Source of the DNA: Clostridia bacterium | GTDB lineage: Bacteria; Bacillota; Clostridia; Oscillospirales; CAG-272 | Direction: 5' to 3' | Length of the DNA stretch: 53,675 nucleotides | Assembly: GCA_017462035.1 (NCBI GenBank) | Contig: JAFTRY010000005.1 | Location: 1 to 53,675, forward strand | Shown: positions 42,211-51,105 of the stretch, piece by piece | Numbering within the stretch: the first letter of the stretch is position 1 | Layout of the letters: each line of letters opens with the position of its first letter | Position numbers and translations under genes: made by a program | The notes under the pieces: generated by a model | What the model was told of the DNA's origin: nothing | Database searches by the model: none | Seen by the model: the letters and a program-made list of their open reading frames with translations, nothing else

Positions 42211-43533
42211 ATGGTAACCATTACCGACGTTCTCCCAAGGGGCCGCGCCGCCAAGGCGGGTATCCTCCCCGGTGACGTCCTTCACACAATCAATCAAAAG
42301 GAAATTCACGATGTTCTGGACTACCGCTTCTATCTGGCGGAAAAGGATATCCTCCTCTCCCTGACTCGTGACGGATCCCCCATGGAGATTCGCATCCGCA
42401 AGCAAGAATACGATGACATCGGTCTGGACTTTGAGACTCCTCTGATGGATAAAAAGCACTCCTGTGAGAACAAGTGTGTTTTCTGCTTTATCGACCAGCT
42501 TCCGAAGGGTATGCGCTCCACCCTTTATTTCAAGGATGATGACTCCCGGCTTTCCTTTTTACACGGCAATTACATCACGCTGACCAATCTGCATGAGAAA
42601 GATATTCAGCGGATCATTGATATGCGTATTTCTCCCGTAAACATTTCGGTTCACACCACCAATCCCGAGCTTCGAGTGAAAATGATGAAAAACAAGCGCT
42701 CCGGCGAGGTCCTATCCTACATGAAGATGCTGGCGGATGCGGGAATTACTCTCTGCTGTCAGATCGTTCTCTGCAAGGGGCTCAATGACGGCGAGGAGTT
42801 GGCAAGAACCATGTCTGACCTGGCGGAGCTTGCTCCCGCCATGGAAAGCACCTCCGTGGTTCCCGCGGGACTAACCCGATTCCGTAACGGACTCTATCCC
42901 CTGGAGCCCTTTACCCCCGAGGAGTGCGCCGAGGTAATTCGACAGATCAATGAATTCGGCGACCTCTGTTTAAAAAAGTACGGTTCCCGCCTCTTTTTCC
43001 CGGCAGATGAATTTTATATCCAAGCAAACCTTCCCCTGCCGTCGGATGAGTTTTACGAAGGATATTCACAGATTCAAAACGGAGTTGGTATGATTACCGA
43101 CCTTGAAACCGGTTTTGAATGGGAAATGGAGAACGTGGACGAGTATTTACGACACTTCTCCCCCCCTCGAAGAGTGTCGGTCGCCACCGGAGTTGCCGCT
43201 TACGAACACATTCGCGCGCTCTGTGACACACTTTCCGATCAGATTCCCGGCTTGGAGATTCAGGTATACTCCATCGTTAACCACTTTTTTGGGGAAACCA
43301 TTACCGTTGCGGGTCTTCTCACCGCGAAGGACATGATCGAACAGCTCTCGGGACAGCCTCTTGGCGACGAGCTGCTATTCCCAGATGTGTGTCTCCGTTC
43401 CGAGGGAGACCTATTTCTGGACGATCTCTCTCCAGAGGATTTATCCCGTGCTCTGGGGGTTCCTGTCACCCCCACTCGAAGCGATGCCTCCGATCTGATC
43501 ACCAAGCTTCTCGGCTTGCATCAGGATCGCTAA
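42211..43533 (+). CDS. DUF512 radical-SAM protein with N-terminal PDZ domain
   Basis: The 440-residue protein begins with a PDZ-like domain (about residues 1-70, RGRAAKAGILPGDVLHTIN). A radical-SAM-type cysteine motif CENKCVFCF (CxxxCxxC) follows at about 85-93, then a TIM-like half-barrel (NISVHTTNPELRVKMMKN) and the C-terminal DUF512 domain (FFPADEFYIQAN; VYSIVNHFFGETITVAGLLT). It is found widely in anaerobic Firmicutes beside der, as here, but its reaction is not known. AAAGGAG precedes the ATG. It lies 40 bp after the PHP pair and 61 bp before der. Confidence 0.92.
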   Translation: MVTITDVLPRGRAAKAGILPGDVLHTINQKEIHDVLDYRFYLAEKDILLSLTRDGSPMEIRIRKQEYDDIGLDFETPLMDKKHSCENKCVFCFIDQLPKGMRSTLYFKDDDSRLSFLHGNYITLTNLHEKDIQRIIDMRISPVNISVHTTNPELRVKMMKNKRSGEVLSYMKMLADAGITLCCQIVLCKGLNDGEELARTMSDLAELAPAMESTSVVPAGLTRFRNGLYPLEPFTPEECAEVIRQINEFGDLCLKKYGSRLFFPADEFYIQANLPLPSDEFYEGYSQIQNGVGMITDLETGFEWEMENVDEYLRHFSPPRRVSVATGVAAYEHIRALCDTLSDQIPGLEIQVYSIVNHFFGETITVAGLLTAKDMIEQLSGQPLGDELLFPDVCLRSEGDLFLDDLSPEDLSRALGVPVTPTRSDASDLITKLLGLHQDR

Positions 43534-43594
43534 AGCATATTCGATCACACAAAAGATTTGATTCAACAGTTCATAACAGAAAGAAGGTATCACC

Positions 43595-44922
43595 ATGGGA
43601 AAACCTATTGTCGCCATTGTGGGCAGACCCAACGTAGGAAAAAGTACCCTATTCAATAAACTAATCGGAGAACGACGCTCCATTGTAGAGGACGTACCGG
43701 GTGTAACCCGAGACCGTATCTACGGAGAAACTGAATGGTGCGGAAAAAGTCTCATTGTTATTGACACGGGAGGAATTGAGCCCAAAACCGACGATATCAT
43801 TCTCCGTCAGATGCGGTTCCAGGCTGAGGTAGCCATCGAGAGCGCTGACGTGATCATTTTTATGTGCGATGTCCGCACCGGCTTAACTGCCAATGACCGC
43901 GACATTGCCATCATGCTTCAAAAAAGCCAAAAGCCCATTATTCCCTGTATCAATAAATGTGACAGCGTAGGTGCTCTTCCCTTTGAATTTTACGAATTTT
44001 ATGAGCTCGGCTTTGACACAGAGCCTATTGCGGTGTCTTCGGTACACGGAAGCGGTACGGGCGACCTGCTGGATGCAGTCCTCGCTGCCCTTCCTGAGCG
44101 TGAGGACACGGAAGAAGAGGACAACAGCATCAAGATTGCCGTCATCGGTAAGCCTAATGCGGGAAAATCCTCCATCATCAACAAATTCGTCGGGGAAAAC
44201 CGTCTCATCGTTTCGGACATTGCCGGTACTACCCGTGATGCGGTGGATACCCGTATCGAAAACGAATACGGGAGCTTTACCTTTATTGACACGGCGGGAA
44301 TCCGACGCCAATCCAAGATCAACGACAAGATCGAAAAATACAGCGTACTCCGAGCCCACATGGCGGTGGAACGCGCTGACGTCTGTCTGATCATGATCGA
44401 TGCTGGAACCGGAATCACTGAGCAGGACGAGAAAATCGCGGGAATTGCCCACGAGGCGGGCAAGGCATCCATTATTGTGGTCAACAAATGGGATACGGTG
44501 GAGAAAGATAATCACACGGTCAACCAATTCAACGATCGGATCCGTACCGCCCTTGCCTATATGCCCTATGCCCCCATTGTTTACGTATCCGCCATGACGG
44601 GACAGCGAATCCACACTTTGTACGATCATATCCGGTACGTTCACAATCAAGCCAACACCCGTATCTCCACGGGTATGCTGAATGACGTTCTCTCTGACGC
44701 TATGATCAAGGTTCAGCCTCCATCAGATAAGGGCAAACGGTTAAAAATCTATTATATGACCCAGATTTCTGTTGCTCCTCCCACCTTTGTCATCTTCTGC
44801 AACAACGTGGAGCTGTTCCATTTCTCCTATCAGAGATATATTGAAAACTGTCTGCGACAAACCTTCGGCTTCCGCGGAACGCCTATCCGTCTGATTATTC
44901 GCGCGAAGGGAGACACGAACTC

Positions 44923-44926
<4 letters not shown>
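43595..44926 (+). CDS. der: Ribosome biogenesis GTPase Der (EngA)
   Basis: Tandem-GTPase needed for 50S assembly. The 443-residue product has two G domains. G-domain 1 shows GRPNVGKST (about residues 8-16), DTGG and NKCD. G-domain 2 shows GKPNAGKSS, DTAGIRRQSKI and NKWD. A C-terminal KH-like domain ends with FRGTPIRLIIRAKG. AGAAGG precedes the ATG. The 3' end overlaps the HAD gene start by ATGA, indicating coupling. Confidence 0.98.
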
Positions 44927-46895
<1,969 letters not shown>

Positions 46896-46906
46896 GGAGG
46901 TTTTCT

Positions 46907-47452
46907 ATGAATATTTGGCATGACATCGATCCCAACGCTATCTCCCCCTCGGATTTTACCGCTGTCATTGAAATTCCCAAGGGCAGCAGCTGTAAGTACG
47001 AAATGGACAAATATACCGGTCTGCTTCGCTTGGATCGCGTGCTGTACACCTCGACCCACTACCCCGCCAACTACGGCTTCATTCCTCGCACCTTTGCGGA
47101 CGACGGGGACCCTCTGGACGTACTCGTCCTCTGTGAACAGCCCATTTATCCCATGACACTCATGCAGGTATATCCCATCGGTGTGATGCGAATGATTGAC
47201 GGCGGTGCTCTGGACGACAAGATCATTGCTGTTCCCTTCTCCGATCCCACTTACCATCACATTCAATCCATTGACCAACTGCCCTCCCACATCTTTGACG
47301 AAATGATGCACTTTTTCTCGGTGTACAAACAATTGGAAAACAAGCAGACCGCGGTAAAAGAGCTCTTCCAGGCAGAGGAAGCGAAAAAAATCATCCAGGA
47401 GTGTATGGAAAATTACGAAAGATGCTATGGGGCCGCAAAGGAAAACACCTGA
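46907..47452 (+). CDS. ppa: Inorganic pyrophosphatase (family I)
   Basis: Hydrolyses pyrophosphate to drive biosynthetic reactions. The 181-residue product is a soluble family I enzyme with EIPKGSSCKYEMDK, THYPANYGFIPRT and the signature DDGDPLDVLVL carrying three metal-binding Asp. AGGAGG precedes the ATG. Last gene of the operon, 11 bp after obg and 22 bp before a strong terminator. Confidence 0.96.
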   Translation: MNIWHDIDPNAISPSDFTAVIEIPKGSSCKYEMDKYTGLLRLDRVLYTSTHYPANYGFIPRTFADDGDPLDVLVLCEQPIYPMTLMQVYPIGVMRMIDGGALDDKIIAVPFSDPTYHHIQSIDQLPSHIFDEMMHFFSVYKQLENKQTAVKELFQAEEAKKIIQECMENYERCYGAAKENT

Positions 47453-47474
47453 TCCAAGCCGTTACACACACATC

Positions 47475-47514
47475 AAAACAGAGTCAATACGACTTCGTAT
47501 TGACTCTGTTTTTG
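47475..47514 (+). terminator. Terminator after ppa
   Basis: A perfect 17-bp stem (47475-47491 with 47496-47512) has loop ACTT and ends in a T-run. It ends the long PHP-to-ppa operon. Confidence 0.95.
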
Positions 47515-47550
47515 TTGCCAAGACATGCCCTTTCCAGATTACCCATTTCT

Positions 47551-47563
47551 CTACCATTGGTAG
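47551..47563. promoter_or_regulatory. Palindrome CTACCA-T-TGGTAG
   Basis: A perfect inverted repeat about 28 bp upstream of the -35 of the next operon. A second palindrome, TAGAATTCTA, lies at 47570-47579. Both are candidate operators. Confidence 0.45.
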
Positions 47564-47590
47564 AATGATTAGAATTCTATCAAATCACTA

Positions 47591-47619
47591 TTGACAGAAT
47601 CTGATTCGATGTGTATAAT
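47591..47619 (+). promoter_or_regulatory. Consensus promoter of the four-gene accessory operon
   Basis: TTGACA (47591-47596), 17-bp spacer, TATAAT (47614-47619): a perfect sigma-A promoter. Confidence 0.9.
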
Positions 47620-47623
47620 ATCA

Positions 47624-47635
47624 GTGTGATCACAC
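47624..47635. promoter_or_regulatory. Palindrome GTGTGATCACAC at the transcription start
   Basis: A perfect 12-bp palindrome begins 4 bp after the -10, covering the expected start site. It is well placed for repression, possibly by the operon's own ArsR- or XRE-type protein. Confidence 0.55.
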
Positions 47636-47667
47636 AACAAACCCTGCCTGCAAGAAAGGAGCTTGAA

Positions 47668-48174
47668 ATGACACATCTTGAAATCGATTCGGCAATTGTT
47701 ACCCTTACAAGACAAGCATGCGAAGCGTGTAAAAAGAGATTGGACACGATCCCGAAGGAAAACGGTACGGAGCGAAAAGCCATATTGCTGGAGCTTGGTA
47801 TGTACACCCTTTGCGGAAACGCGGGACTTTTATTTAACGCAAGTAAGAGAGAAGAAATTTTTAACACAAGACTCAAGGTCATAAAAAGAATTCTGGTCAA
47901 ATATCCCAAGTTAAATCAAGCGTTTTTAAACCTATCCTCAGAAGAACAAATGACATTTTTTGCCGCCTTGCAAGGGGAAATTTTTATACGAGATCAAATT
48001 TTGTGTAAATACCGTTCCGAGCTGACACAGGCAGAAACAGCAGGAGACACAAAGAATGTTTTTGAGCTGAGCATCAAGATCGGCGCGATCTTGAAGATGT
48101 TTGACGTGTGGAACAATTGGCGGGCAGAAAATCAAATCTATCCGCATATACTCGAGGAGATGGACCATGAATGA
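47668..48174 (+). CDS. Hypothetical protein, helical, first gene of the accessory operon
   Basis: Not recognised. The 168-residue product is Lys/Glu/Leu-rich and looks all-helical, with no signal peptide or membrane segment, so it is probably cytoplasmic. Visible features are a CEACKKR cysteine pair near residue 16 and a basic stretch TRLKVIKRILVKYPKLNQAF in the middle. The C-terminus reads FDVWNNWRAENQ. The ATG at 47668 has AAAGGAG at proper spacing; an in-frame ATG at 47611 overlaps the promoter and is not used. It overlaps the next gene by 8 bp, so the two are coupled. The similar size and C-terminal patterns suggest, weakly, a distant relationship to the next gene. Confidence 0.85.
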   Translation: MTHLEIDSAIVTLTRQACEACKKRLDTIPKENGTERKAILLELGMYTLCGNAGLLFNASKREEIFNTRLKVIKRILVKYPKLNQAFLNLSSEEQMTFFAALQGEIFIRDQILCKYRSELTQAETAGDTKNVFELSIKIGAILKMFDVWNNWRAENQIYPHILEEMDHE

Positions 48175-48661
48175 TTCGACTTTTTACATCTTAACAATAG
48201 ATGCGCTTTCCAAGGAGTGCAAACGACTCTGCGACTTCACGAATGAACTGGATAAAAATCCTGCTGAGAAGAAAAAACACATAGCCGAATATAAATGCGC
48301 GAAATACCGCTATGCCTCCCTGTCACTAATCCATAGCACTGTTCAGAACAATCAGCGGTGCAGAAAAGCACACAACCTAAAAGAATATCACCATTTGTTG
48401 CTTCCCTTTGACGAAATCCTGAGAAAACACAGGGACTATATTGCAGCATACGATTCGGCACCCGAGGATGAGAAACCGGATTTCAGCTTATATTACGCAA
48501 TGACAGCCTTTGCGCAAGAGGAAATCGAGAAACTGACAGACAATATGCCTCTCGCTACCGACTGGGAACGGGTGGAACTTGAAGAACGGCTCGGAGGTTT
48601 TTATTTCGCAAAGGAATGTCTGGATGAAGCATGGAACAACCGAAAGGAGGCAAGCTTATGA
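48167..48661 (+). CDS. Hypothetical protein, helical, second gene of the accessory operon
   Basis: Not recognised. The 164-residue product is highly charged and predicted helical (EELEERLGG-like segments), with no export signal. Motif-like stretches are ECKRLCDF, KCAKYRYASLSLI and CLDEAWNNRKEA, with Cys residues scattered through the first half. The ATG at 48167 follows GAGGAG. It overlaps the first gene by 8 bp and the ArsR-type regulator by 4 bp (ATGA). Tight coupling to two transcription factors suggests a sensor or partner role. That is inference from context only. Confidence 0.85.
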   Translation: MNDSTFYILTIDALSKECKRLCDFTNELDKNPAEKKKHIAEYKCAKYRYASLSLIHSTVQNNQRCRKAHNLKEYHHLLLPFDEILRKHRDYIAAYDSAPEDEKPDFSLYYAMTAFAQEEIEKLTDNMPLATDWERVELEERLGGFYFAKECLDEAWNNRKEASL

Positions 48662-49188
48662 AGGAAAAGCTTGAGCTGCTAAAGCTCCTTGCCGACGAAA
48701 CAAGGCTCTACATTCTCAATATTCTGTTGCGCGAGGACTCCTACGTGGAGAAGATCGCCTGTGAGCTCTCTCTCACCCCCGCTACGATCTGCTATCACCT
48801 CAAAAAAATGGAGTCCGCAGGCATCGTAAACTGCTCTCGCTCCCAGTTCTATATGATCTATTCGGTGAATCGGGAAATATTTGACAAGCCCCTTTATGAG
48901 CTGATTCAAAAAGACGAGCCTGTACTGGACACAGAGGAAAAATATAAAAAGGAGGTTCTTTCTCACTTCTTTCGGTACGGAAAATTAACACAGCTTCCCA
49001 CGCAGAGAAAAAAGCGGGAGATCGTACTCCTGGAAATCGCGAATCAATTCGAACAAAACCGCACATACGACGAAAAGGAGGTCAATGCGATCATTCACCA
49101 ATATCATGAGGACCACTGTACCATTCGACGTGAAATGATCGCCTTCGGTATCATGGCACGTGAAAAAGAGACCTATTGGCGAGTGTAA
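48658..49188 (+). CDS. ArsR-type HTH regulator with C-terminal DUF2087
   Basis: DNA-binding regulator of 176 residues. The N-terminal winged helix (about 1-75) contains LLADETRLYILNILL and the recognition segment LSLTPATICYHLKKMESAGIV. No ArsR metal-site motif (ELCVCDL) is present, so it is not an obvious metal sensor. The C-terminal DUF2087 domain has REIVLLEIANQF, YDEKEVNAIIHQYHEDHCTI and RREMIAFGIMARE ending YWRV. DUF2087 proteins are often transcriptional regulators of unknown ligand. AAAGGAGG precedes the ATG. Confidence 0.92.
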   Translation: MKEKLELLKLLADETRLYILNILLREDSYVEKIACELSLTPATICYHLKKMESAGIVNCSRSQFYMIYSVNREIFDKPLYELIQKDEPVLDTEEKYKKEVLSHFFRYGKLTQLPTQRKKREIVLLEIANQFEQNRTYDEKEVNAIIHQYHEDHCTIRREMIAFGIMAREKETYWRV

Positions 49189-49193
49189 AGGTT

Positions 49194-49394
49194 ATGAAGA
49201 AAATTATTATTTCAGAAAAAATAAGAACCTACCGTCGACAGCATCAACTGACACAGGAAGGACTCGGACAGATCATCGGGGTGTCCGCCCAGGCAATATC
49301 AAAATGGGAAAGATGCGAGTGCTATCCGGACATTACGCTTCTTCCTCAGCTCGCCGAGATTCTTGCTTGCTCGGTCAACGATTTCTTTGATTAA
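49194..49394 (+). CDS. Small XRE-family HTH regulator
   Basis: The 66-residue protein is essentially one HTH_3 domain: KIRTYRRQHQLTQEGLGQ, then IIGVSAQAISKWER (recognition helix) and LLPQLAEILACSVNDFFD. Such stand-alone Cro/CI-like proteins usually autoregulate. The ATG at 49194 has AAAGG only 2 nt away, a weak site. The frame is also open from a TTG at 49176 overlapping the ArsR gene, so the start is uncertain by six codons. It is the last gene of the operon, before a terminator. Confidence 0.9.
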   Translation: MKKIIISEKIRTYRRQHQLTQEGLGQIIGVSAQAISKWERCECYPDITLLPQLAEILACSVNDFFD

Positions 49395-49413
49395 AGTTTC
49401 TTAATATACGAAG

Positions 49414-49457
49414 AATCCTCCGCAAAGATGATACCCTTCTTTTGCGGGGGATTTTTT
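49414..49457 (+). terminator. Terminator of the accessory operon
   Basis: A 13-bp stem, AATCCTCCGCAAA with TTTGCGGGGGATT (one T-G pair), has a 14-nt loop and a T-run. Confidence 0.9.
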
Positions 49458-49591
49458 GCAATAATGAATATACGCAAAGACCCCCTCTCCAAGATTATCC
49501 TTTTTTAGATGTCCTGTCATTTTCTCCCGCCCAGCATATACTGTCCATGAAGGCAATTACCTTCTCATTTTTGATAGAAAGGGACTCTGAT

Positions 49592-49885
49592 ATGTATATC
49601 AATAACGATATGTCTCCCAGTTATCCCGGGAACGAGGATATGCTCCGCAGGATTTTAGACAACTCGGCGCAAACACCTCCGTCACCCTCCGCTCCTCCCT
49701 CTCCCCGGAAACAGGACACCTGGGGACTAAAAAATTATCCTTTGGCATCCATGTACGCCCCCCTCCAAGACTTTGTAAACCTATATGATCCCCTCACTGC
49801 CTTGCAAAAAGGTACCTTGTTCAGTGAGCTGGATCTCCCCTTTATGGGTAAAACCGTAACCAAAGGAGGATCCTGCCGTGGCTAA
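49592..49885 (+). CDS. cotJA: Spore coat associated protein CotJA
   Basis: Small spore-coat protein encoded by the conserved cotJABC operon. The 97-residue product has a low-complexity Pro/Ser region (QTPPSPSAPPSPRKQ) and then the CotJA core LASMYAPLQDFVNLYDPLTALQKGTLFSELDLPFMG, here described in two parts (LASMYAPLQDF and GTLFSELDLPFMG). The ATG at 49592 follows GAAAGGGA; an in-frame ATG at 49547 has no site. It overlaps cotJB by 8 bp. Expression should be in the mother cell; no clear sporulation promoter was found upstream. Confidence 0.85.
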   Translation: MYINNDMSPSYPGNEDMLRRILDNSAQTPPSPSAPPSPRKQDTWGLKNYPLASMYAPLQDFVNLYDPLTALQKGTLFSELDLPFMGKTVTKGGSCRG

Positions 49886-50231
49886 TCGCTTTCAAAATCG
49901 AAATACAAGACAAATTCCCTGTGCTTCACAAGCCCCTCAGAGCAACGGAAATCTCGGAAACAGTTGGAATAACGGAAATCACTGCGCCTACCGCCGTCGG
50001 CTGCAAGCAATCGACTTTGCCCTGGTAGACCTGGTTCTGTATCTAGACGCTTACCCCAACTCTGCTGAAGCTCTTGCCCACTACCACGAGCTGCAGGAGG
50101 AAAGAAAGCAACTCATGTCCTCTGCTCCTCACGATAGCCTTTCCACTGTAACCAGCAGAGACAACCACACCCCCAATCAGTGGACTTGGATCCAAGGTCC
50201 CTGGCCCTGGGAAGTGGATGCCAACTGCTGA
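49878..50231 (+). CDS. cotJB: Spore coat protein CotJB
   Basis: The 117-residue protein has the CotJB core RRLQAIDFALVDLVLYLDAY followed by NSAEALAHYHELQEE and ends in the typical aromatic tail WTWIQGPWPWEVD. The N-terminal 35 residues are Asn/Gln-rich. The start is a GTG at 49878 with AAAGGAGG 8 nt upstream. It overlaps cotJA by 8 bp, so translation is coupled. Confidence 0.9.
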   Translation: MANRFQNRNTRQIPCASQAPQSNGNLGNSWNNGNHCAYRRRLQAIDFALVDLVLYLDAYPNSAEALAHYHELQEERKQLMSSAPHDSLSTVTSRDNHTPNQWTWIQGPWPWEVDANC

Positions 50232-50252
50232 GAATCGGAAAGGAGTATCATT

Positions 50253-50678
50253 ATGTGGACTTATGAAAAGAAATTACAATACCCGGTCAAAATAAAAAAC
50301 CCCAACCCCAAGCTGGCAGGTCTGATTATTTCCCAGCTTGGCGGTCCGGATGGTGAAATGGGTGCCTCCATGCGCTATCTGCATCAACGGTACGCTTCCC
50401 CCTACGACCAGGTTACGGGGATTTTAACTGATGTGGGAACCGAAGAACTGGCACACCTGGAAATGATCGCGGCAATCGTTTATCAGCTGACTCGCAATTT
50501 GTCTCCCGACGAAATTGCCGCAAGTCCTTTTGCCCCCTACTTCACGGATCATACCACCGGTGTCTATCCCATTGCCGCCTCCGGCGTTCCTTTTGACATG
50601 AAATACGTAGGTGTCAAGGGAGATATCCTCACCGACCTAAACGAGGACCTTGCCGCAGATGCTGCAATAACGCAATAA
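50253..50678 (+). CDS. cotJC: Truncated CotJC (manganese catalase family)
   Basis: N-terminal part of a manganese-catalase-like coat protein. Complete CotJC proteins have about 190 residues; this one stops at 141. Present are MWTYEKKLQYPVKIKNPNPK, LGGPDGEMGASMRYLHQRY and EELAHLEMIAAIVYQL (first Glu ligands and the ExxH). YPIAASGVPFDMKYVG and DLNEDLAADAA follow. After that point similarity stops and a stop codon follows four residues later. The last helix with the remaining Glu and His ligands is missing, so catalase activity is unlikely. The break lies near 50666; downstream DNA is unrelated. AAAGGAG precedes the ATG. Confidence 0.85.
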   Translation: MWTYEKKLQYPVKIKNPNPKLAGLIISQLGGPDGEMGASMRYLHQRYASPYDQVTGILTDVGTEELAHLEMIAAIVYQLTRNLSPDEIAASPFAPYFTDHTTGVYPIAASGVPFDMKYVGVKGDILTDLNEDLAADAAITQ

Positions 50679-50868
50679 CAACCTTTATCAAAAAAACGCC
50701 CAAAACCCTTGTAAAATAAGGCTTTTTCGCACTTCGGCAAAACGCTCAAAATTTGCCACCCTGCTATCACATAAGAGCAACAACACGTAATTTTACGAAA
50801 TTTTAGATTAATTTATTAAAAAATCGATAAGGACAAGCTGTTTTCTAGAATGCCTAAAAATCAAAAAT

Positions 50869-50906
50869 AGTATCGGATTTTTGGCATTTTTCCGATACTT
50901 TTTTCC
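50869..50906 (+). terminator. Terminator-like hairpin after truncated cotJC
   Basis: AGTATCGGA (50869-50877) pairs with TCCGATACT (50891-50899), followed by TTTTTT. An overlapping alternative stem (TGCCTAAAAATC with GATTTTTGGCA) uses part of the loop. Confidence 0.65.
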
Positions 50907-50997
50907 CGATACATATAGATGCTTTCAAATACTTGTAATATATGTTTTTCAAAACAAACAGCGTGCATTTTCTTACCCGAGTTTAAGAAAGTAGGGT

Positions 50998-51045
50998 AAA
51001 AAACGGCAAAGGCGGCGGACAAGTTTTGTCCGCCGCCTTTGCCGT
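50998..51045 (-). terminator. Strong terminator of the helicase-nuclease gene
   Basis: A perfect 20-bp stem (51003-51022 with 51026-51045, arm core GGCAAAGGCGGCGGAC) with loop of 3 nt is followed on the minus strand by TTTTTT. Confidence 0.93.
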
Positions 51046-51105
51046 ATGTATTCAGATAATATTCGAAAAAATGTGCTATTTTTAAGATAAAATTGTCCTT
51101 AATTA

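Larger units (their letters stand above)
50679..51105. other. AT-rich junction region after truncated cotJC
   Basis: About 430 bp with no gene. It holds overlapping hairpins at 50851-50906, a long terminator at 50998-51045 for the minus-strand helicase, and otherwise low-complexity AT-rich DNA. The composition change relative to the cotJ operon fits acquired sequence. Confidence 0.6.

Noticed and set aside
47624..47635. CRP-type site (TGTGA-TCACA)
   Set aside because: The half-sites are directly joined without the 6-bp spacer CRP needs; treated as an unknown palindrome instead.
49516..49542. Sigma-E promoter for cotJ (GTCATTTT and CATATACT)
   Set aside because: The -10 is acceptable, but the spacing is only 11 bp rather than about 14, so the call is not supported.
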